From positions 15,500,001 through 15,564,000 of the forward strand of contig JAMPIQ010000002.1 of NCBI GenBank assembly GCA_024699855.1: DNA of 64,000 nucleotides, given 5' to 3'. Shown in pieces: positions 1 to 11,118 of the stretch (positions are counted from its first letter, which is position 1; each line of letters begins with the position of its first letter). The DNA comes from Aphelenchoides besseyi (taxonomy: Eukaryota; Nematoda; Chromadorea; Rhabditida; Aphelenchoididae). Both the position numbers and the translations under genes were made by a program. The notes beneath the pieces were generated by a model. It was not told the origin of the DNA, did no database searches, and worked only from the letters and a program-made list of their open reading frames with translations.

Positions 1-550
1 AACTTAAAAAGAAGAACTGGCTACAGCAAAAGGTGCAACTGAGGGGGGGAGACTACAGCAAAAGACCCAAGAGTCGATTGCACTTGCGCGTACGTTCGTG
101 GGCCGAAAGCGCGACCTTCGATGCGTTGTCTCTTAACGGGTTTTTGCATTTGAGTCGTGGGGTTTTGGATCACGCAAAGAAGCGTCGGACGATGCGCGAG
201 GTGAACGCAGACGCGAGAGAAGGAAACGTGTCCGCGATCGCGACAAAGGCGCGAACGAAAATTTTTGACTTTTGCACGCGCTTTTTTTGTGTGGAAGAAC
301 GGACCGCGTGAACTTGATGGTGGACATTCTCCGTCCACTGACTTTTGTATCAACGACGCCCGGAACGAGGCTTGCGCGCTTTTCCTTCCAACTTCTCCTC
401 GTGTACACGCCGAGAACTTTTTGCCGCCGCGTTTTCTGATTGGATTTGCATTTTTGGCACAGCTCACTTTTACACCACGCATTTTACCAAAAAAGAAAGC
501 GATTTGGTCGGAGACTTGCGTATGTTTGTATTTCGCGTCCAACAATCGAA
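1..550. other. Upstream region of the GPCR gene, comparatively GC-rich
   Basis: No convincing exon is seen. The stretch is richer in G+C and CpG than the AT-rich spacers elsewhere (many CGCG, CGAACG and GCGCG words). Reading frames overlap on both strands here without coherent protein-like composition, which is typical of GC-rich non-coding DNA. It probably holds the promoter and 5' UTR of the downstream receptor. Confidence 0.4.
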
Positions 551-1508
551 ATGACAACCGCCGGCACACAGTTCGGAGTTGTGCCAGTGATTGTAATCGG
601 AATCATTTTCTCTACTGCTACAGTAGCCGGTAACCTCATGGTTATGATCTCGATTCGTTTGGATCGGCAGTTGCAAACGATCTCAAATTACTTTATTTTT
701 GCACTCGCCTTTGCCGACCTTACTATCGGCTGCATTTCTATTCCATTAATGACTTACTACACGAGTATCGGCTACTGGGGAATCGGATGGGGATTATGTC
801 AATTCTGGCTCTCCATCGACTATCTAATGAGCAACGCATCTGTTCTCAGTCTTCTGCTGATCAGTTTCGATCGCTACTTCTCCATTACAAGACCGTTGAC
901 CTACAGACCGCGACGTACCACACGCAAAGCTCTGATGGCGATCTTCTGCGCCTATTTGGTTTCGTTGATCTTGTGGCCGCCGTGGATTATTCTATGGGTG
1001 TCGAAGATCGAGAACATTCGAGAGTCTTCGATCATTCGCAAATCCTGAAAAAGAGCCGTAAAACTCTCCGTCACACCGTTAATTTATGGACATCTTTCCT
1101 CTCTCCCTCATTATTACAATCGATATAAAAAGCCTTCTCGTCTCCATATTCTCACCGTTCTCCACGAGCACAAACCCCACTGTCCGAATTCTTATTGTTC
1201 TTACTGTTACGCAATAAATACTCTTCTCTAACAAGGGTTTTTATCAACAATGGGGGTAAGTTTTTACTTTAAATCAAGTTTACAAACTTCTTTTCAGGTA
1301 CATTCAAGGCGAGTTCACGGTGGCAGAGGGCACTTGTGTTGTGCAGCTTCTGGCTGATAGCGGAAAAAAGTGGACGGCGCAATTCGCAACATGAGGTACT
1401 GCAATTGCCGCCTTCTATCTTCCCGTCTCCATCATAATGTACTTGTATTGGCGTGTGTATCGAGAGACCAAAAGACGTCAGAAACAGTTCAGACATTTGC
1501 AGGCAGGA
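551..1508 (+). pseudogene. Muscarinic acetylcholine receptor-like class A GPCR, TM1-TM5, with in-frame TGA
   Basis: The ATG at 551 opens an exon with TM1 (residues ~10-30, GN of 'AGNLMVMISI'), TM2 (FALAFADLTIG), TM3 and the DRY box (ISFDRYFSITRPLTYR), then TM4 ending 'SLILWPPWIILW'. This order and wording match muscarinic receptors (GAR-2/GAR-3 type), which are plasma-membrane receptors for acetylcholine. A second exon begins after the acceptor near 1298 and carries the TM5 signature '[20 protein letters not shown]' followed by the basic start of loop 3, with a donor GTGAGT at 1509. That exon has an in-frame TGA at 1392-1394, immediately before the conserved GTA-AFY stretch. I could not find TM6 or TM7 downstream to 2.5 kb. 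Either the gene is broken or this copy holds assembly errors and a missing 3' end. Confidence 0.7.
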
Positions 1509-2580
1509 GTGAGTTTCGAGTCCGCCGGTTTATACGTCCGCTTTTATGTCCCAGGAAAATGTCCGAAAGTCGCTTGTAATTTTGTTGTTAACAACCTCTG
1601 CGCAGAAACCCTTCCCAACGCGCTAATTCCCGTTTAGTGTGCCGAAATGCTGCAATTTTTCAGATGTTTGGAACGCCAACCCGAATCGGTGCCACTTCGG
1701 CTTTACACTCACTAATGTTGCCGCTGGTCCGTTTGTTTGTTGATTTTTTACGAAAACTTCTGTTTTCTTGAGTTTTTTTGCCCGCTTAGTTTCATTTTCG
1801 GCACAAACTTCCCCTCCGGTTTTTGATTATTCAGTTTTTGCTTCTGCTTGAAAATATGGTTTGTCTTTAGATCCGACATGTTGCCCTACGAATGAGCTTT
1901 GTTTTACCTGCTCCGGTTGTTTCAGTGAGTTGTGAGCTTTTTTGTTCGGTTGTACACGCTTCTCACCTTCTCATTTGCGTTTCACCAAAATCGCACTTGC
2001 ATCCAGATTCTCGGCTTTGTGTTCTTTTCAGCATTCGAATGCTCCGAACGGCGCACACTCGTCGGTTGTCTTGAGGTTTGCTCTCGACTGTTAATGTTCG
2101 GTCTTACTGTGTTCGTTGCTTCTGTGCACTCGAAAACTTCGTGTTTCTCAAATTCTCTTGATAGCAATCTGATTTTCCAGCACTCTCAGACTTCCGAGCC
2201 GCAGGACGACGGCGACATTTCGAGACGTGGATCCTGATGTCATGCTCCACGACGCGTACGTGGTAATCGTTTTAATACACCAATTTGTTCTGTTTTTTGT
2301 TCTTTATTTTTATTGGTTTAAACCCATTGTTGTTATTGCATACAAGTTCACTCAATGTAGAGCTATGAATAAAATCAATTGATTAGCAAGTTTTTTTGAA
2401 TGATAAGTTGTGGTTTAAAATTTTTTTGAGTTACATGCATCAGATACGTTATTGAACGGTAATCAACTAACACACTTGTTGATGAAGCACAAAATCGATA
2501 GCCCTTAAACTTCGTCCAATACGTTTCGTCACATCGCTTGCGCTCGATGAATTACATTCGCTGCTTTTCATGTCGATGCG
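1509..2580. other. Loop-3/intron sequence or intergenic spacer
   Basis: No TM6 or TM7 exon of the receptor is recognisable. Acceptor-like sites near 1665 and 2180 open only short frames; the second gives a short acidic/polar reading that stops at about 2237. An AATAAA-like word lies near 2370. The last part precedes the UBXN6 start codon and should hold its promoter. Confidence 0.35.
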
Positions 2581-4223
2581 ATGAACAAGCTAAAAGATTT
2601 TCTGAATAAGAAGAAAACGGACAAGCAGTTCAAAAGAGCCGGCCAAGGTTACAGTTTGAGTGGTGGATCCGGGACTGGTGGCAGCTCGACAAGTGGAAAC
2701 TCTCGACAAGCGGCTTATGTTCCACCAGTGGTATGTTCTTTTAGGATTTTTGTTGTGAATGTAAACTTTAGGACAATGCCGATCGTCGTCTACGATCCGA
2801 AGCGTTGGCCGAAGCTCATGCCAGTCGTTTTGCTGCCAAAGAAGACAAGGGACTCACGGCCGGTCAGCGGCGAATTCGTGAGCAGGCACGTCGAGAATAC
2901 GAAGCCGAACAACGAAAACTCAAAGGCGAATCCGAACCGTCGGAACAGAAGTTGGTGGACGAACGTGACGGTATTCACGAATTCGAACATTCCGATCAGA
3001 TCTCGAGCGTTCTCTACACCTGCGAACTAATCGATGAACAAAAAGGGTTACCGAAGAAGGAGGTAAGTAGATTTCTTAGAATCAAAGTGATTTCAAGTTT
3101 TCAGTTGATTGCTGAGCTGGAAAAGTTTCTGCGGGAAACGTTGTCGTCGGAACCCATCGAAGCATCCATCTTGATGATTTGGTCGTTGAACAAGAGCGCC
3201 CAACGAGAAGCGGGCATATCGATTTTGGGCAAATACATCAACAACATTCTAAATGCTCCAACAGACTTGAAGTTTCGTCGCATTAAAACTTCGAACAAAA
3301 ACTTTGTCGTAAGTCGAAATTGTGTCGTTGTTTTAATGAACTCCTAGGAAAAAGTTGCGTCGTTGAAAGGAGGATCGGAGTTCTTGAAGGCCGTCGGATT
3401 CTTCGAAGACGAACAACACAATCCGGAAGGTGGAGTTGACACATTTCTGGTGTTGCCCGATCCTGATGAACAGCAATTAGCTATGCTATACGATGCGGTC
3501 TCATCCTTAGAGGGCGGTTCGGTTCCACCAATTAAACTATTTCGGGATCCAAAGGTTTGTTGATCTGCTTTTTCGACAAGTTTGGCTTTCAGTTCTATCG
3601 TGTTGATCCGAACGAACCGATCCCAAACCCCGAGATTCCGGCCGATTTCTTCGTTCGTTCTGCCGAGGAATTGAAGTTTGAGCAGAAACAACGAAGTGAA
3701 GCAGTCGAGAAGTTGACGACTCTGCGTACAAGTGAGATGCGTGAACGAGATGCTCGTCTTCGACAGTACAATTACAAAGTAAGTAGTTATTATTGTCTAT
3801 CAAATCGTAATGTTTCATTTCAGTACACTTTAATTCGCATCCGTTTCCCAAACGGTTTCATGTTGCAAGTGAGTTAACTGTTTATGAGGTTTCAATGCTC
3901 TTTGTTTTTAGGGTGTTTTCAATGTTCACGAAAAATTCGATGCAGTCCGCGACTTCTTGGCTGGAATGCTCGCGGAAGTCATTGGAGAGTTTGTAATAAC
4001 CGATCCAACTACTAAAAAGCGTTTCGATGACGACAATCGAACGTTGAGCGACTACGGACTTGTACCGGCTGCACTTGTTTTATTCGAATGGGATGAAGAC
4101 ACTTTGGTGAGTAGATTGTTATCGTCGTATTTGAGATTGTTGTTTCAGAGCCAACTGAGAAGTCTGAACAAAGAACCGTCATATCTGCGTGCTGAACATG
4201 AACAAAAAGCTGTTATCCCGTGA
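2581..4223 (+). CDS. UBXN6: UBX domain-containing protein 6 (UBXD1), p97/VCP cofactor
   Basis: Eight exons join in frame: 2581-2730, 2772-3062, 3105-3308, 3348-3554, 3593-3778, 3824-3868, 3912-4106 and 4149-4223 (about 383 aa). The N-terminus 'KKKTDKQFKRAGQGYSL' matches the UBXN6 amino-terminal VCP-binding region (human protein has K-FKSAGPG). A PUB domain spans roughly residues 140-250 (LRETLSSEPIEASILMIWSL, LKFRRIKTSNKNF, EFLKAVGF), and a UBX fold lies near the C-terminus (LIRIRFPNGFMLQGVF ... LSDYGLVPAALVLFEW). Family knowledge: it adapts the AAA ATPase p97 in endolysosomal and ERAD trafficking in the cytosol. Introns are 37-50 nt. An AATAAA at 4282 is a likely polyadenylation signal. The exon phases all agree. 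Confidence 0.95.
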
Positions 4224-4281
4224 TTACAATCAACATTCGATGTCGCTTTAAAGTTTCGGTTGCTTTGTCTTAACACTAACG

Positions 4282-4287
4282 AATAAA
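4282..4287 (+). promoter_or_regulatory. Polyadenylation signal AATAAA of UBXN6
   Basis: AATAAA lies 59 nt after the UBXN6 stop codon, followed by a T-rich tract. Confidence 0.5.
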
Positions 4288-4478
4288 CTTTTTGAGTTTT
4301 TTGGAGTCTAAAAAGCTTTGAAAGCAAACTGGAGCTTTTTTATACGCCAAAGAAAAATATTTTGCGACAACCGCGTTAACGCAATTCGTTAAAGTCGAGA
4401 AAATGCGTTCAAACACGACCGTTGACAACACGAGAACTGAAACTGCGGTTTCCTGGAACTTGAAGTCGCAGTCGAATG

Positions 4479-4660
4479 TTAGTGAGGATGTTGATCCACA
4501 AAGTGCCGGTCATCTGGTTTCTGTCCTTCGAAAGAATTGAAAGATTCGTGGGCCCACTCATTGGTGTACTCAGTGGCTGCTCTTTCCATTGCTTGTAAGA
4601 GTTTATTCCATTGCATCAATAGAGTAACAGCAATTGATTCGGAACTAAAGTGGATGGCAG
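4479..4660 (-). CDS. Coding-like terminal exon of an unidentified small protein
   Basis: An open minus-strand reading ends at 4479 and has protein-like composition (LLQAMERAATEYTNEWAHES, then a polar tail ending DQHPH). An acceptor-like CACTTTAG precedes it near 4655. It lies just downstream of the tail-anchored coiled-coil gene on the same strand and could be an alternative last exon of that gene or a separate small gene. I do not recognise the family. Confidence 0.3.
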
Positions 4661-4753
4661 ATCGATTACAATACACGTTTAAAAAAAGGAATCTCGATTG
4701 TTGCATTTGGATTTACATCTAAGTAAACATTGAGAATCAGATTGATTGTTGTA

Positions 4754-5147
4754 TCATGTCCGTGGCCAGCCATCCTGTGAAGCCCTTTCTATGCACATTG
4801 ACGCGATCAGAACCATCATGAATAGCAAGAATAAGATGATAAGTCCGTACAATAACCCAAGAAACCAAATTGGCCAGTCAATACCTTTACGCTAAAAAAT
4901 TAATGTTAATTTTCTTGTAAGATCTTCCAGAACGAAATGATATAGTAAAACTCTCACATACCGTTTTCACGACAACTTCGTGCGGACTATATACGCGACT
5001 TTCAACGTCTTCGTGTTCGATCTCAACAGCGCTCTTTTCCTGCACCCGCTTTTGCAGTTGTTTGACTTTTGTGTCTATGAATTTAACGAGTTTCTTCAGT
5101 TCGCTCACTTCTCGTCCGAGTTGGTTAGTTTCATTGAATAAAGACAT
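4754..5147 (-). CDS. Small tail-anchored coiled-coil membrane protein, 107 aa
   Basis: Two exons (5147-4962 and 4891-4754) join in phase 0 across a 70-nt GTATGT...TTTTAG intron. Residues 1-45 form an amphipathic coiled-coil (LGREVSELKKLVKFIDTKVK), followed by an acidic linker. A single hydrophobic segment of about 24 residues near the C-terminus (WFLGLLYGLIILFLLFMMVL) is followed by only about 15 polar residues. This is the layout of a tail-anchored protein of the ER, Golgi or outer mitochondrial membrane. I do not recognise a family. The start is the first ATG in the frame, about 112 bp from the terminus of repeat copy A. Confidence 0.7.
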
Positions 5148-5258
5148 TTGGTAGCAAATCAGTCACCAGAACTTGGCAAAATTCTACGATGGAACTAAGA
5201 CTCCAACAGCAACTGAAAGTTCAGATTCAACTCTGAAGTTTAGCTCAGCAAACGGCAC

Positions 5259-6705
5259 CAAAAGCAAGCGGCTTTCAAACGCCAAAAGCTTTGGACGCTG
5301 GTCACTTGTCAAAGTAAACTCCTTGGCCTTGTGTTCGATCGAAAGCGCGTTGAAAATTGCCAACTTTCACTAACGGAGATTCACATGCCGAACAACACCA
5401 TATAAAATGAAACGTTATTGTGTTCCAATGGTCCTTGATAACTGACTTCTGACAATATATTGTTACAAAACAGATGGAAGTGTTGATCTAATGGCTGGTT
5501 ATCACCCGCTTAGTGTCCATCAAATGTTGACAACCTTGTTTGCAGACCAAGTTTACAGTCGAATAGTTGCATTCACATCATACAGACTCAAATGTAATAG
5601 TCTAAACATAGTTAGTAGACACAAACAACCTGAAAAGAATGTCAACGATCGTCAACCTCCGAGAGAGCCCAACTTCCATTGACTACAACTCGAGAACTTG
5701 TGACTGTAGAGAGGTGTGATTAACTGAAGAACAACAACCGCTACTGAACTCTAAACCCTGTGAGTATCAGCTGAATTCAATCAGCCACAGAGCTAAAACA
5801 CACAACACCCCCCATTCCCTTGTATAGCCCGTCCATCACGCCAATTGATGTATCTCGGAGATTCTGGCAACAACTAGTGCTTATATTACCTTGATGGAAA
5901 GACCATAAGTCCGGCTATTCAACGTGCTTAAACTTGTAGCCATCGGATAACTGAGAGAGAAATGAGAGCTCTCCAAAGCCGAACAATCTGTCAAAAATCG
6001 TCCAAAATTGCAAAAGTTTGTGCAGCTCTTCCTGCTGATGGTAGGGAGTTCTAGTTTGGCACACAAATTAATGAGTAGGTGGAAGTAAAAACCAGATGGT
6101 TTAGACTGGTGAAGTTAATCAGAAAGGAAATTGAAATCGAAAAAAATACCTTAAAAACTAGGTCTTGTGAATTTGACCATAACAACGTTGCTAATTGATC
6201 TCAATCGCTATAATTTGCAGGAACAACTACTGAATACCACTGCAATTATTAGTGTTAATTGTGCATCAATCGGTCCACTTGTGGTGGAAACTGAATTTGA
6301 ATACAAGTGATGAACATCCTTAGAAGTTTGTTGTTGTACTCTCAACCACTCAACTGAAGTCCAGAATCAATTGCAGTCCACTGAGAAGTGGATGTCGAAA
6401 TCTCCGGATCATAAGCGGCTTTCTGACCTGCAGTCACCAGCAGCTCATAGCCTAATGGTTGTGCGGAGGTACTGACTTCGACTTCTTCGGAAGTTCGGGT
6501 CTCTTACCGAAGATTCACCAAGGCTATGAGTGTTGAATCGAGAGTTAGCATAACCCACCTCCGGGTGGGACCGTGTTCGGGTTCACGGTTGAAAGCGTCC
6601 CCAGGGGTTTTCCCCAGGCTCTCCCTTCGACTGCTTGGTGGTTATCACTTGTGGTAGCTTTCCTGACGCGGTTGTCAAAACAATTTTTTGTTGTTAGTTT
6701 TGCAT
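5259..6705 (-). repeat. Dispersed element, copy A (about 1.45 kb, fullest copy)
   Basis: Read on the minus strand this segment matches copy B (34697-35810) from its first bases (ATGCAAAACTAAC, A-rich run, GACAACCGCGTCAGG) and copy C (ending 56476) to its last (GAAAGCCGCTTGCTTTTG). Copy A is therefore the only one here spanning both ends. The similarity stops abruptly at both term­ini. No transposase reading frame is visible and I see no long terminal inverted repeat, so it is probably a non-autonomous mobile element. It contains two perfect 6-bp-stem hairpins near the first end and a near-invariant ~115-bp block at 5950-6075. Confidence 0.85.
5950..6075 (-). repeat. Near-invariant block of the dispersed element, copy A
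   Basis: About 115 bp, starting at ATTAA(T/C)TTGTGTGCCAAAC, is almost identical in copies A, B and C, while flanking parts of the element differ by roughly 15 percent or more. It reads as an uninterrupted peptide in one frame in all three copies (core LELPTISRKSCTNFCNFGRF). Outside the block the differences often change the reading, so coding is uncertain. Confidence 0.7.
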
Positions 6706-7240
6706 AGACGTTCTTTTTGAAGTAATCTTATTGCTCTGAGCTGTTCGTAAGTGGTAGTGGAGACAACAGGTCCATGATTCAAATGTAGAATCAAAAGTTC
6801 AAAGTCGAAGATGAAAGCAGATAGTTAATAGTTCAAGTTGTCTTCTAGGTCCTCAAGAATCTCCAAGCAGTTATTTGGAACCAGTAATTCTATCGACTTT
6901 GACACCAATTCCTCATCAACTTTCTGGACAGTTAGTTGGAGATGACAAACAGAAATTCTAACTACTCAAAAAGCCCAATGATCGATTAAAACAAAAGCTC
7001 ATGGTCACTCGGGTTAAACTTGTTTTCATAACCAACAATAAGAAACAAGTTTTTACATATACCGTTTATTTGAAACCCTAACAACAGTCTCGACGTCTCT
7101 ACTCGACCGGCAACATGACCGCTTCGGGTTATCATCGTCATGGACAATCTAAAATGAAACTCATGAGTTCAAGTCTCCATTTTACTCGAAAAACAGTTCT
7201 AGACATCAGAAGACAAATTTCCGTTCTTGGAACTCATAGT
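6706..7240. other. Intergenic spacer
   Basis: AT-rich sequence with no coherent exon seen on either strand between the end of repeat A and the last exon of the next minus-strand gene. Confidence 0.4.
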
Positions 7241-8225
7241 TTAATCGTCGAAATCACTCCTGGAGCAACAGATGGCCTCCAACTCACCACTTTCACTCAC
7301 CTTCTTATGGTTGAAGATCTTCATTCGTCCATCGACCATCTTGTGCATCTCTGCACGCCAATCGTCTTCGTTCCCGAGTTGCGGTCTGTTGGCTTTGACG
7401 CGAGTTGAGTGGAACAGGATCGTGTTCTTTCTTGGTGTCTTGTCGACTCCGCCCTTTTTAGTGGGCTTCCCAGTCTTCTTGTCCTTCTTGCAACAGACGA
7501 GCACGACCACTGAGCCAACAACCAACACGATCAAACCCACAACGCCGCTGAAAGAGAATGTTGAAGTGTAGAGCAGAGACGAACGCACATGATGATGAAG
7601 GTCCAATAGGAAAGCCATTCATGAGCCCTGTGTAGTCGAACGATGCATCCTGAAAATGAGGTGGTCAACAAGAAGAAGTGCAAAGTGAATGTGCCTTGAA
7701 ACGAGTCGTAAGATGCGAGCACGAGCTTGAATCAACGAACACCGTGGTCTTATGGCCGCCGGGAACCACGAGAATGCACGATCGCACTCTTGAGTTGAAG
7801 AACCTCCGAGGTTACGATGAAATTCGATGTCATTTTCGTCGGCAACAGCCGAGTCAACCAAGTCACTACCTTGATACAGGCTGACCGGATTTGTCTCAAA
7901 ACTTTCAATCCGTCAACATCGCAGCCGCCCAAACGAAAGGTGATGCTAAAACAGTAAATGCAATTCGAAACAGTTTTACTCGCTATTGCGTACTGGACGG
8001 TTTCGAGCCGGTGCCAAAGTGCATTTCCAACTCCTCATTCTTCACGTACATTGTCACCTCTTAACAACCACTGCCATCATCGTAGACGCTGAAAACGCGA
8101 ACATCTGAGGAACATCGATCAGAAACTCACATGGCGTTTCCGATGGTGCGGAAACATGGCGGATCGTCGGAGTTCACCAACAAAACCATCGCGATCAAGA
8201 CGATCCAACTGAGAGTACGAGTCAT
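7241..8225 (-). CDS. Probable type I membrane protein; exon structure unresolved
   Basis: The first exon (ATG at 8225) encodes a signal peptide (LSWIVLIAMVLLVNS) and ends at a GTGAGT donor after 'TIGNAM'. The last exons give one strong transmembrane segment (WLSYWTFIII across a 41-nt intron, then GVVGLIVLVVGSVVVLVCC) and a long basic cytoplasmic tail ending at 7241. Several coding-like pieces lie between, one of them acidic (DLVDSAVADENDIEFHRNL near 7850-7800). In the simplest joining of exons 1 and 2 an in-frame TAA appears at 8061-8063, so either splicing is less simple or the copy is broken. The layout suggests a single-pass surface protein with a cysteine-containing ectodomain. No family is recognised. 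Confidence 0.5.
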
Positions 8226-9060
8226 CTCGAGCACAAACGAGCAGAACAGAAGGCACTTAAATGAGAATCAAAATCAGAATCCGAAGACACGAAAAACGCA
8301 CAACCGACTCTCAAGAAGCAAAACAAACCTCTGGAATGAATTTGCAGCATGATTGGTTTCCATTCGATTTGCATTGGCCTTTCATTTTTCGATTTTAGAT
8401 TAATATACCGGTGCTTTTGAAGTTAAAGAGTATGAATATTACGAATGACTGCGTACATTGCCTTCTACGTAGACAATTTGGATCAACCGATTTGTTTGCA
8501 GAGTCAGCTAAACAGTCCGTTAACTTGTTGCTTTCGAAGCTTCACATCGAGCCTTGATTTTGAATTGACAGAATCGAAGAAACATTCATATTATTAGAAT
8601 TCGGTAGTTAAACTAAAGGAAAATAAATTCGATGCAAGACAAATCAGCATGAACTTGATGATTTCACGGAGCGCTTGGCCACAATCTTAGCACTCGTCTA
8701 CTTTATTTGACCAATATGTATGCTCGATATAACAACGTTACAACCGTTCATTGACTTTATTCTCAATTGTAATGACTAGAAATTGAGTGTAAAACTTTGG
8801 AGGATGTTTAAGGAATAGATAAGTTAAGTTTAACGGCAGGATTATCACAAAGTACGCTCTTAAGTCCAAGAACACTAGATTACAAGGCTAATAAGTTTTC
8901 AACACCAGTATTTTAATTCTGCATCTGAAACGAACAGTCGAAATTGTGAATATTCAAACCTACGTTTTGACTTGTCATCGAACTCGAGTGATTTGACACA
9001 ACGGCTCTGTTGTTTCCACGTCTTGTCTGTCATTCACAAGAGATCAAATCCTTCACATTC
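8226..9060. other. Intergenic spacer, AT-rich
   Basis: No exon, RNA gene or repeat of the window's families is recognisable. Frames are short and compositionally random. Confidence 0.4.
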
Positions 9061-9079
9061 AATCTAAAAATGTGAATGA

Positions 9080-9350
9080 TAGCCGAGGACAGAGAGTAGA
9101 ATAGTTATGCTGAAAAAATGAAAACTCATACCAGAAATTGACTTACCGAAATCAAGACAATAGTCAGCAACGTCAGTTTTAGATTCGCTCATAATGAATA
9201 CCTCGGAAATCTGATGTTCAAAATGATCATCATCTCTATCATAGTTTTCGAGTTTCATCCAACTAAAATCAATTCGTCTTAACATACGATCAGCTTATGT
9301 CTTACCGCAAGCTGTGGAACACCAGCAAGAAGACAAAAGTGTCTATCCAT
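9080..9350 (-). CDS. Coding-like exons downstream of the 9.4-10.1 kb gene
   Basis: A minus-strand exon opens after the acceptor GATTTCAG near 9350 with a hydrophobic stretch (TFVFLLVFHSL). It splices in phase across a 43-nt GTAAGA...TTTTAG intron to an acidic exon (WMKLENYDRDDDHFEHQISE) that ends near a GTAAGT at about 9148. It may be the alternative 3' end of the next gene, joined around that gene's stop codon, or a separate small gene. No family is recognised. Confidence 0.35.
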
Positions 9351-9369
9351 TGCTGAAATCTTATCGTAG

Positions 9370-10130
9370 TCAATGAACTGTCCATTCTGACGGCTCCATA
9401 CAGCCGTTCGTTGTTTCCTCGGCCTTATTCACCGACTTCAACTTCGTCGATGCTTCCTTCAAAATTGGCGGAGTGACGGGACGAAGCACGACGCCCATAT
9501 GCCGATAATCCAAATGCACGTCGCAAACCTCTTTCAACATATATCTCAGCGCCTGTTGCACAAATGCTTTTCCATGTGAATTGATTTGATCTTCGGTTAA
9601 ATGAATCCATTCGTCGCTTGTTCCTCGCTTAAAACTGTACACAAACTTTCCATCAAAGTTTGTCATCTTCAAACATCTTAGCTCTTCATCGTCACTATTC
9701 GCTGACGAATCAGAAGAGTCCGTACTGACTGTTCGCGTGTCCGAATTAATCATTCTCCTTGCCGGTAACTTAAAACTTGAATATAACATGTAAAATACGA
9801 ACTTTAACTTACGGCTTGTTCGGCTTCAAAACCACTAGAACCGGGTTTCAAGTCCAGCAGATGAATCGGAACACCCGTCGTCTTTAGCTCGTTTCCTGTC
9901 TCCGTCGTTTCGGACTTGATTTTTTGTTGATTGAGTAGTCGCCGTGACTGTCTCAACTGTCCGTTAGACTGATTGAACAAGTTGTTCAGACGATTTCGAG
10001 TTCCATTTTTGGTCGACAGACTCGTTCGTACATTCGATGGTTTAGTGACTGTGTGCTTAACTTTGTCGACGTCTGTTTGTGAGTTCGACTGTTGCTCGTG
10101 GCTTATCAAACTCTGCGCTCTTCTTTTCAT
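9370..10130 (-). CDS. Uncharacterised protein, about 238 aa
   Basis: Two exons (10130-9813 and 9768-9370) join in phase 0 over a 44-nt GTAAGT...TTTTAAG intron. The first half is polar and basic with many Q, N, S and R residues (RNRLNNLFNQSNGQLRQSRR) and looks disordered. The second begins with an acidic serine run (DSSDSSANSDDEELRC), then an ordered-looking region (DGKFVYSFKRGTSDEWIHLT ... FVQQALRYMLKEV ... HMGVVLRPVTPP). I do not recognise the family. An upstream ATG at about 10243 precedes a GTACGT donor, but joining it to this frame fails in phase, so the ATG at 10130 is preferred. Confidence 0.6.
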
Positions 10131-10872
10131 CTGAAACCAGTGTTTAATAAGCGCTTCAAGTTCGCTATATGAACATCGATAGTGGGCGCATATTTTTACA
10201 TAAAAGAATACAGAAATCAAACGTACCGTTGATGCGTATCATGGGAGAAAACCACAATAGTTAGTTGTTCGTTGAAATTGCGATGGCAAGTGGAGCGAAG
10301 TTGACGAGCTGCGCCCATTCATTGACAATTCAAAACGACAACTTTACAATGCACAGTGAATGACTACAATCCTATGGTTTGAATGCGAAGTTTTCGATAA
10401 CAAAGAACTTATCCAACAGTTATGTCAGTTGAAAATTAATGCAACTTCATCATTTGTTGCGAATACATTCGATTAGAATTGGTTACCGAAAGTTTGTTTG
10501 CCAGTGATTCTCGAGCTTAATCCCGACTGCTTGTATGGTTTCCGAATCGGTTAGCAAAAAGGTTGATACCAACTCATTTCCAATCTTTTAACAGAAATCT
10601 TATAGGAAACGTGTGTGCAAGTCGATCTATTTTCGGCTTCAATGGTCGTGAATTGCTAATGAAAAGCGTGTCCAGGATTACTGGTCACTTCGCGGACGGC
10701 ACCAGAAACAACGGCGTTTTTGCGAGTCCTTTTTCTTCGTATTCCATCGAAATTCAAAAGATGAAAATGTTTTTGTTCTGCGCTCCAAGTCAAGATCCTT
10801 CCTTTTTGCCACCAGTTTCTTCACCACCACCCACGAATTGCGGGAAACTTTTGCTGGACATTCGACTCGAAG
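10131..10872. other. Intergenic spacer
   Basis: Apart from a possible 5' UTR exon near 10225-10243 for the minus-strand gene, nothing convincing is seen. A plus-strand frame at 10563-10979 overlaps the minus-strand exons described next and is taken as their shadow. Confidence 0.35.
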
Positions 10873-11118
10873 TTACAGTCCATTTGTTCTTGCGATTACG
10901 CGCCACCGTTTTGTTCTCTGCCGATGGCTTTTTGTCGTCGTTGTCATGGACTCAACAGTTGGACTATAAAACGGGCTGATGAAATAATGGGTGTTCGTTT
11001 GGATCATCTACGAGTCTTTTGTTGAACACTTCTTGGAGCCTTCGATGTTTTTCGAATTATTAGCTTTGAATAATTTCTTTCGTTCAAATTTATCGAAAGA
11101 TTGCTTTAAATCTCCGAC
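10873..11118 (-). CDS. C-terminal part of an unidentified lysine/arginine-rich protein
   Basis: Two exons join in phase across a 36-nt intron (11011-10976, GTAGAT...CATCAG). The first reads QSFDKFERKKLFKANNSKNI and continues polar; the second continues PFYSPTVESMTTTTKSHRQR and ends with a basic tail before TAA at 10873. The composition is strongly protein-like and basic, suggesting a nuclear or RNA-associated protein. The 5' exons (beyond 11118) were not found with confidence, and no family is recognised. Confidence 0.4.

Noticed and set aside
5173..5373. Plus-strand 66-codon frame
   Set aside because: It runs across the terminus of repeat copy A and has no coding signs.
6540..6620. GC-rich hairpin block of the repeat as a tRNA or HDV-like ribozyme
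   Set aside because: The stems do not form a cloverleaf, and I could not match a known ribozyme core by eye; left as an unexplained structured block.
10563..10979. 138-codon plus-strand frame
   Set aside because: It overlaps the minus-strand basic-protein exons, which have better composition and an in-phase short intron.
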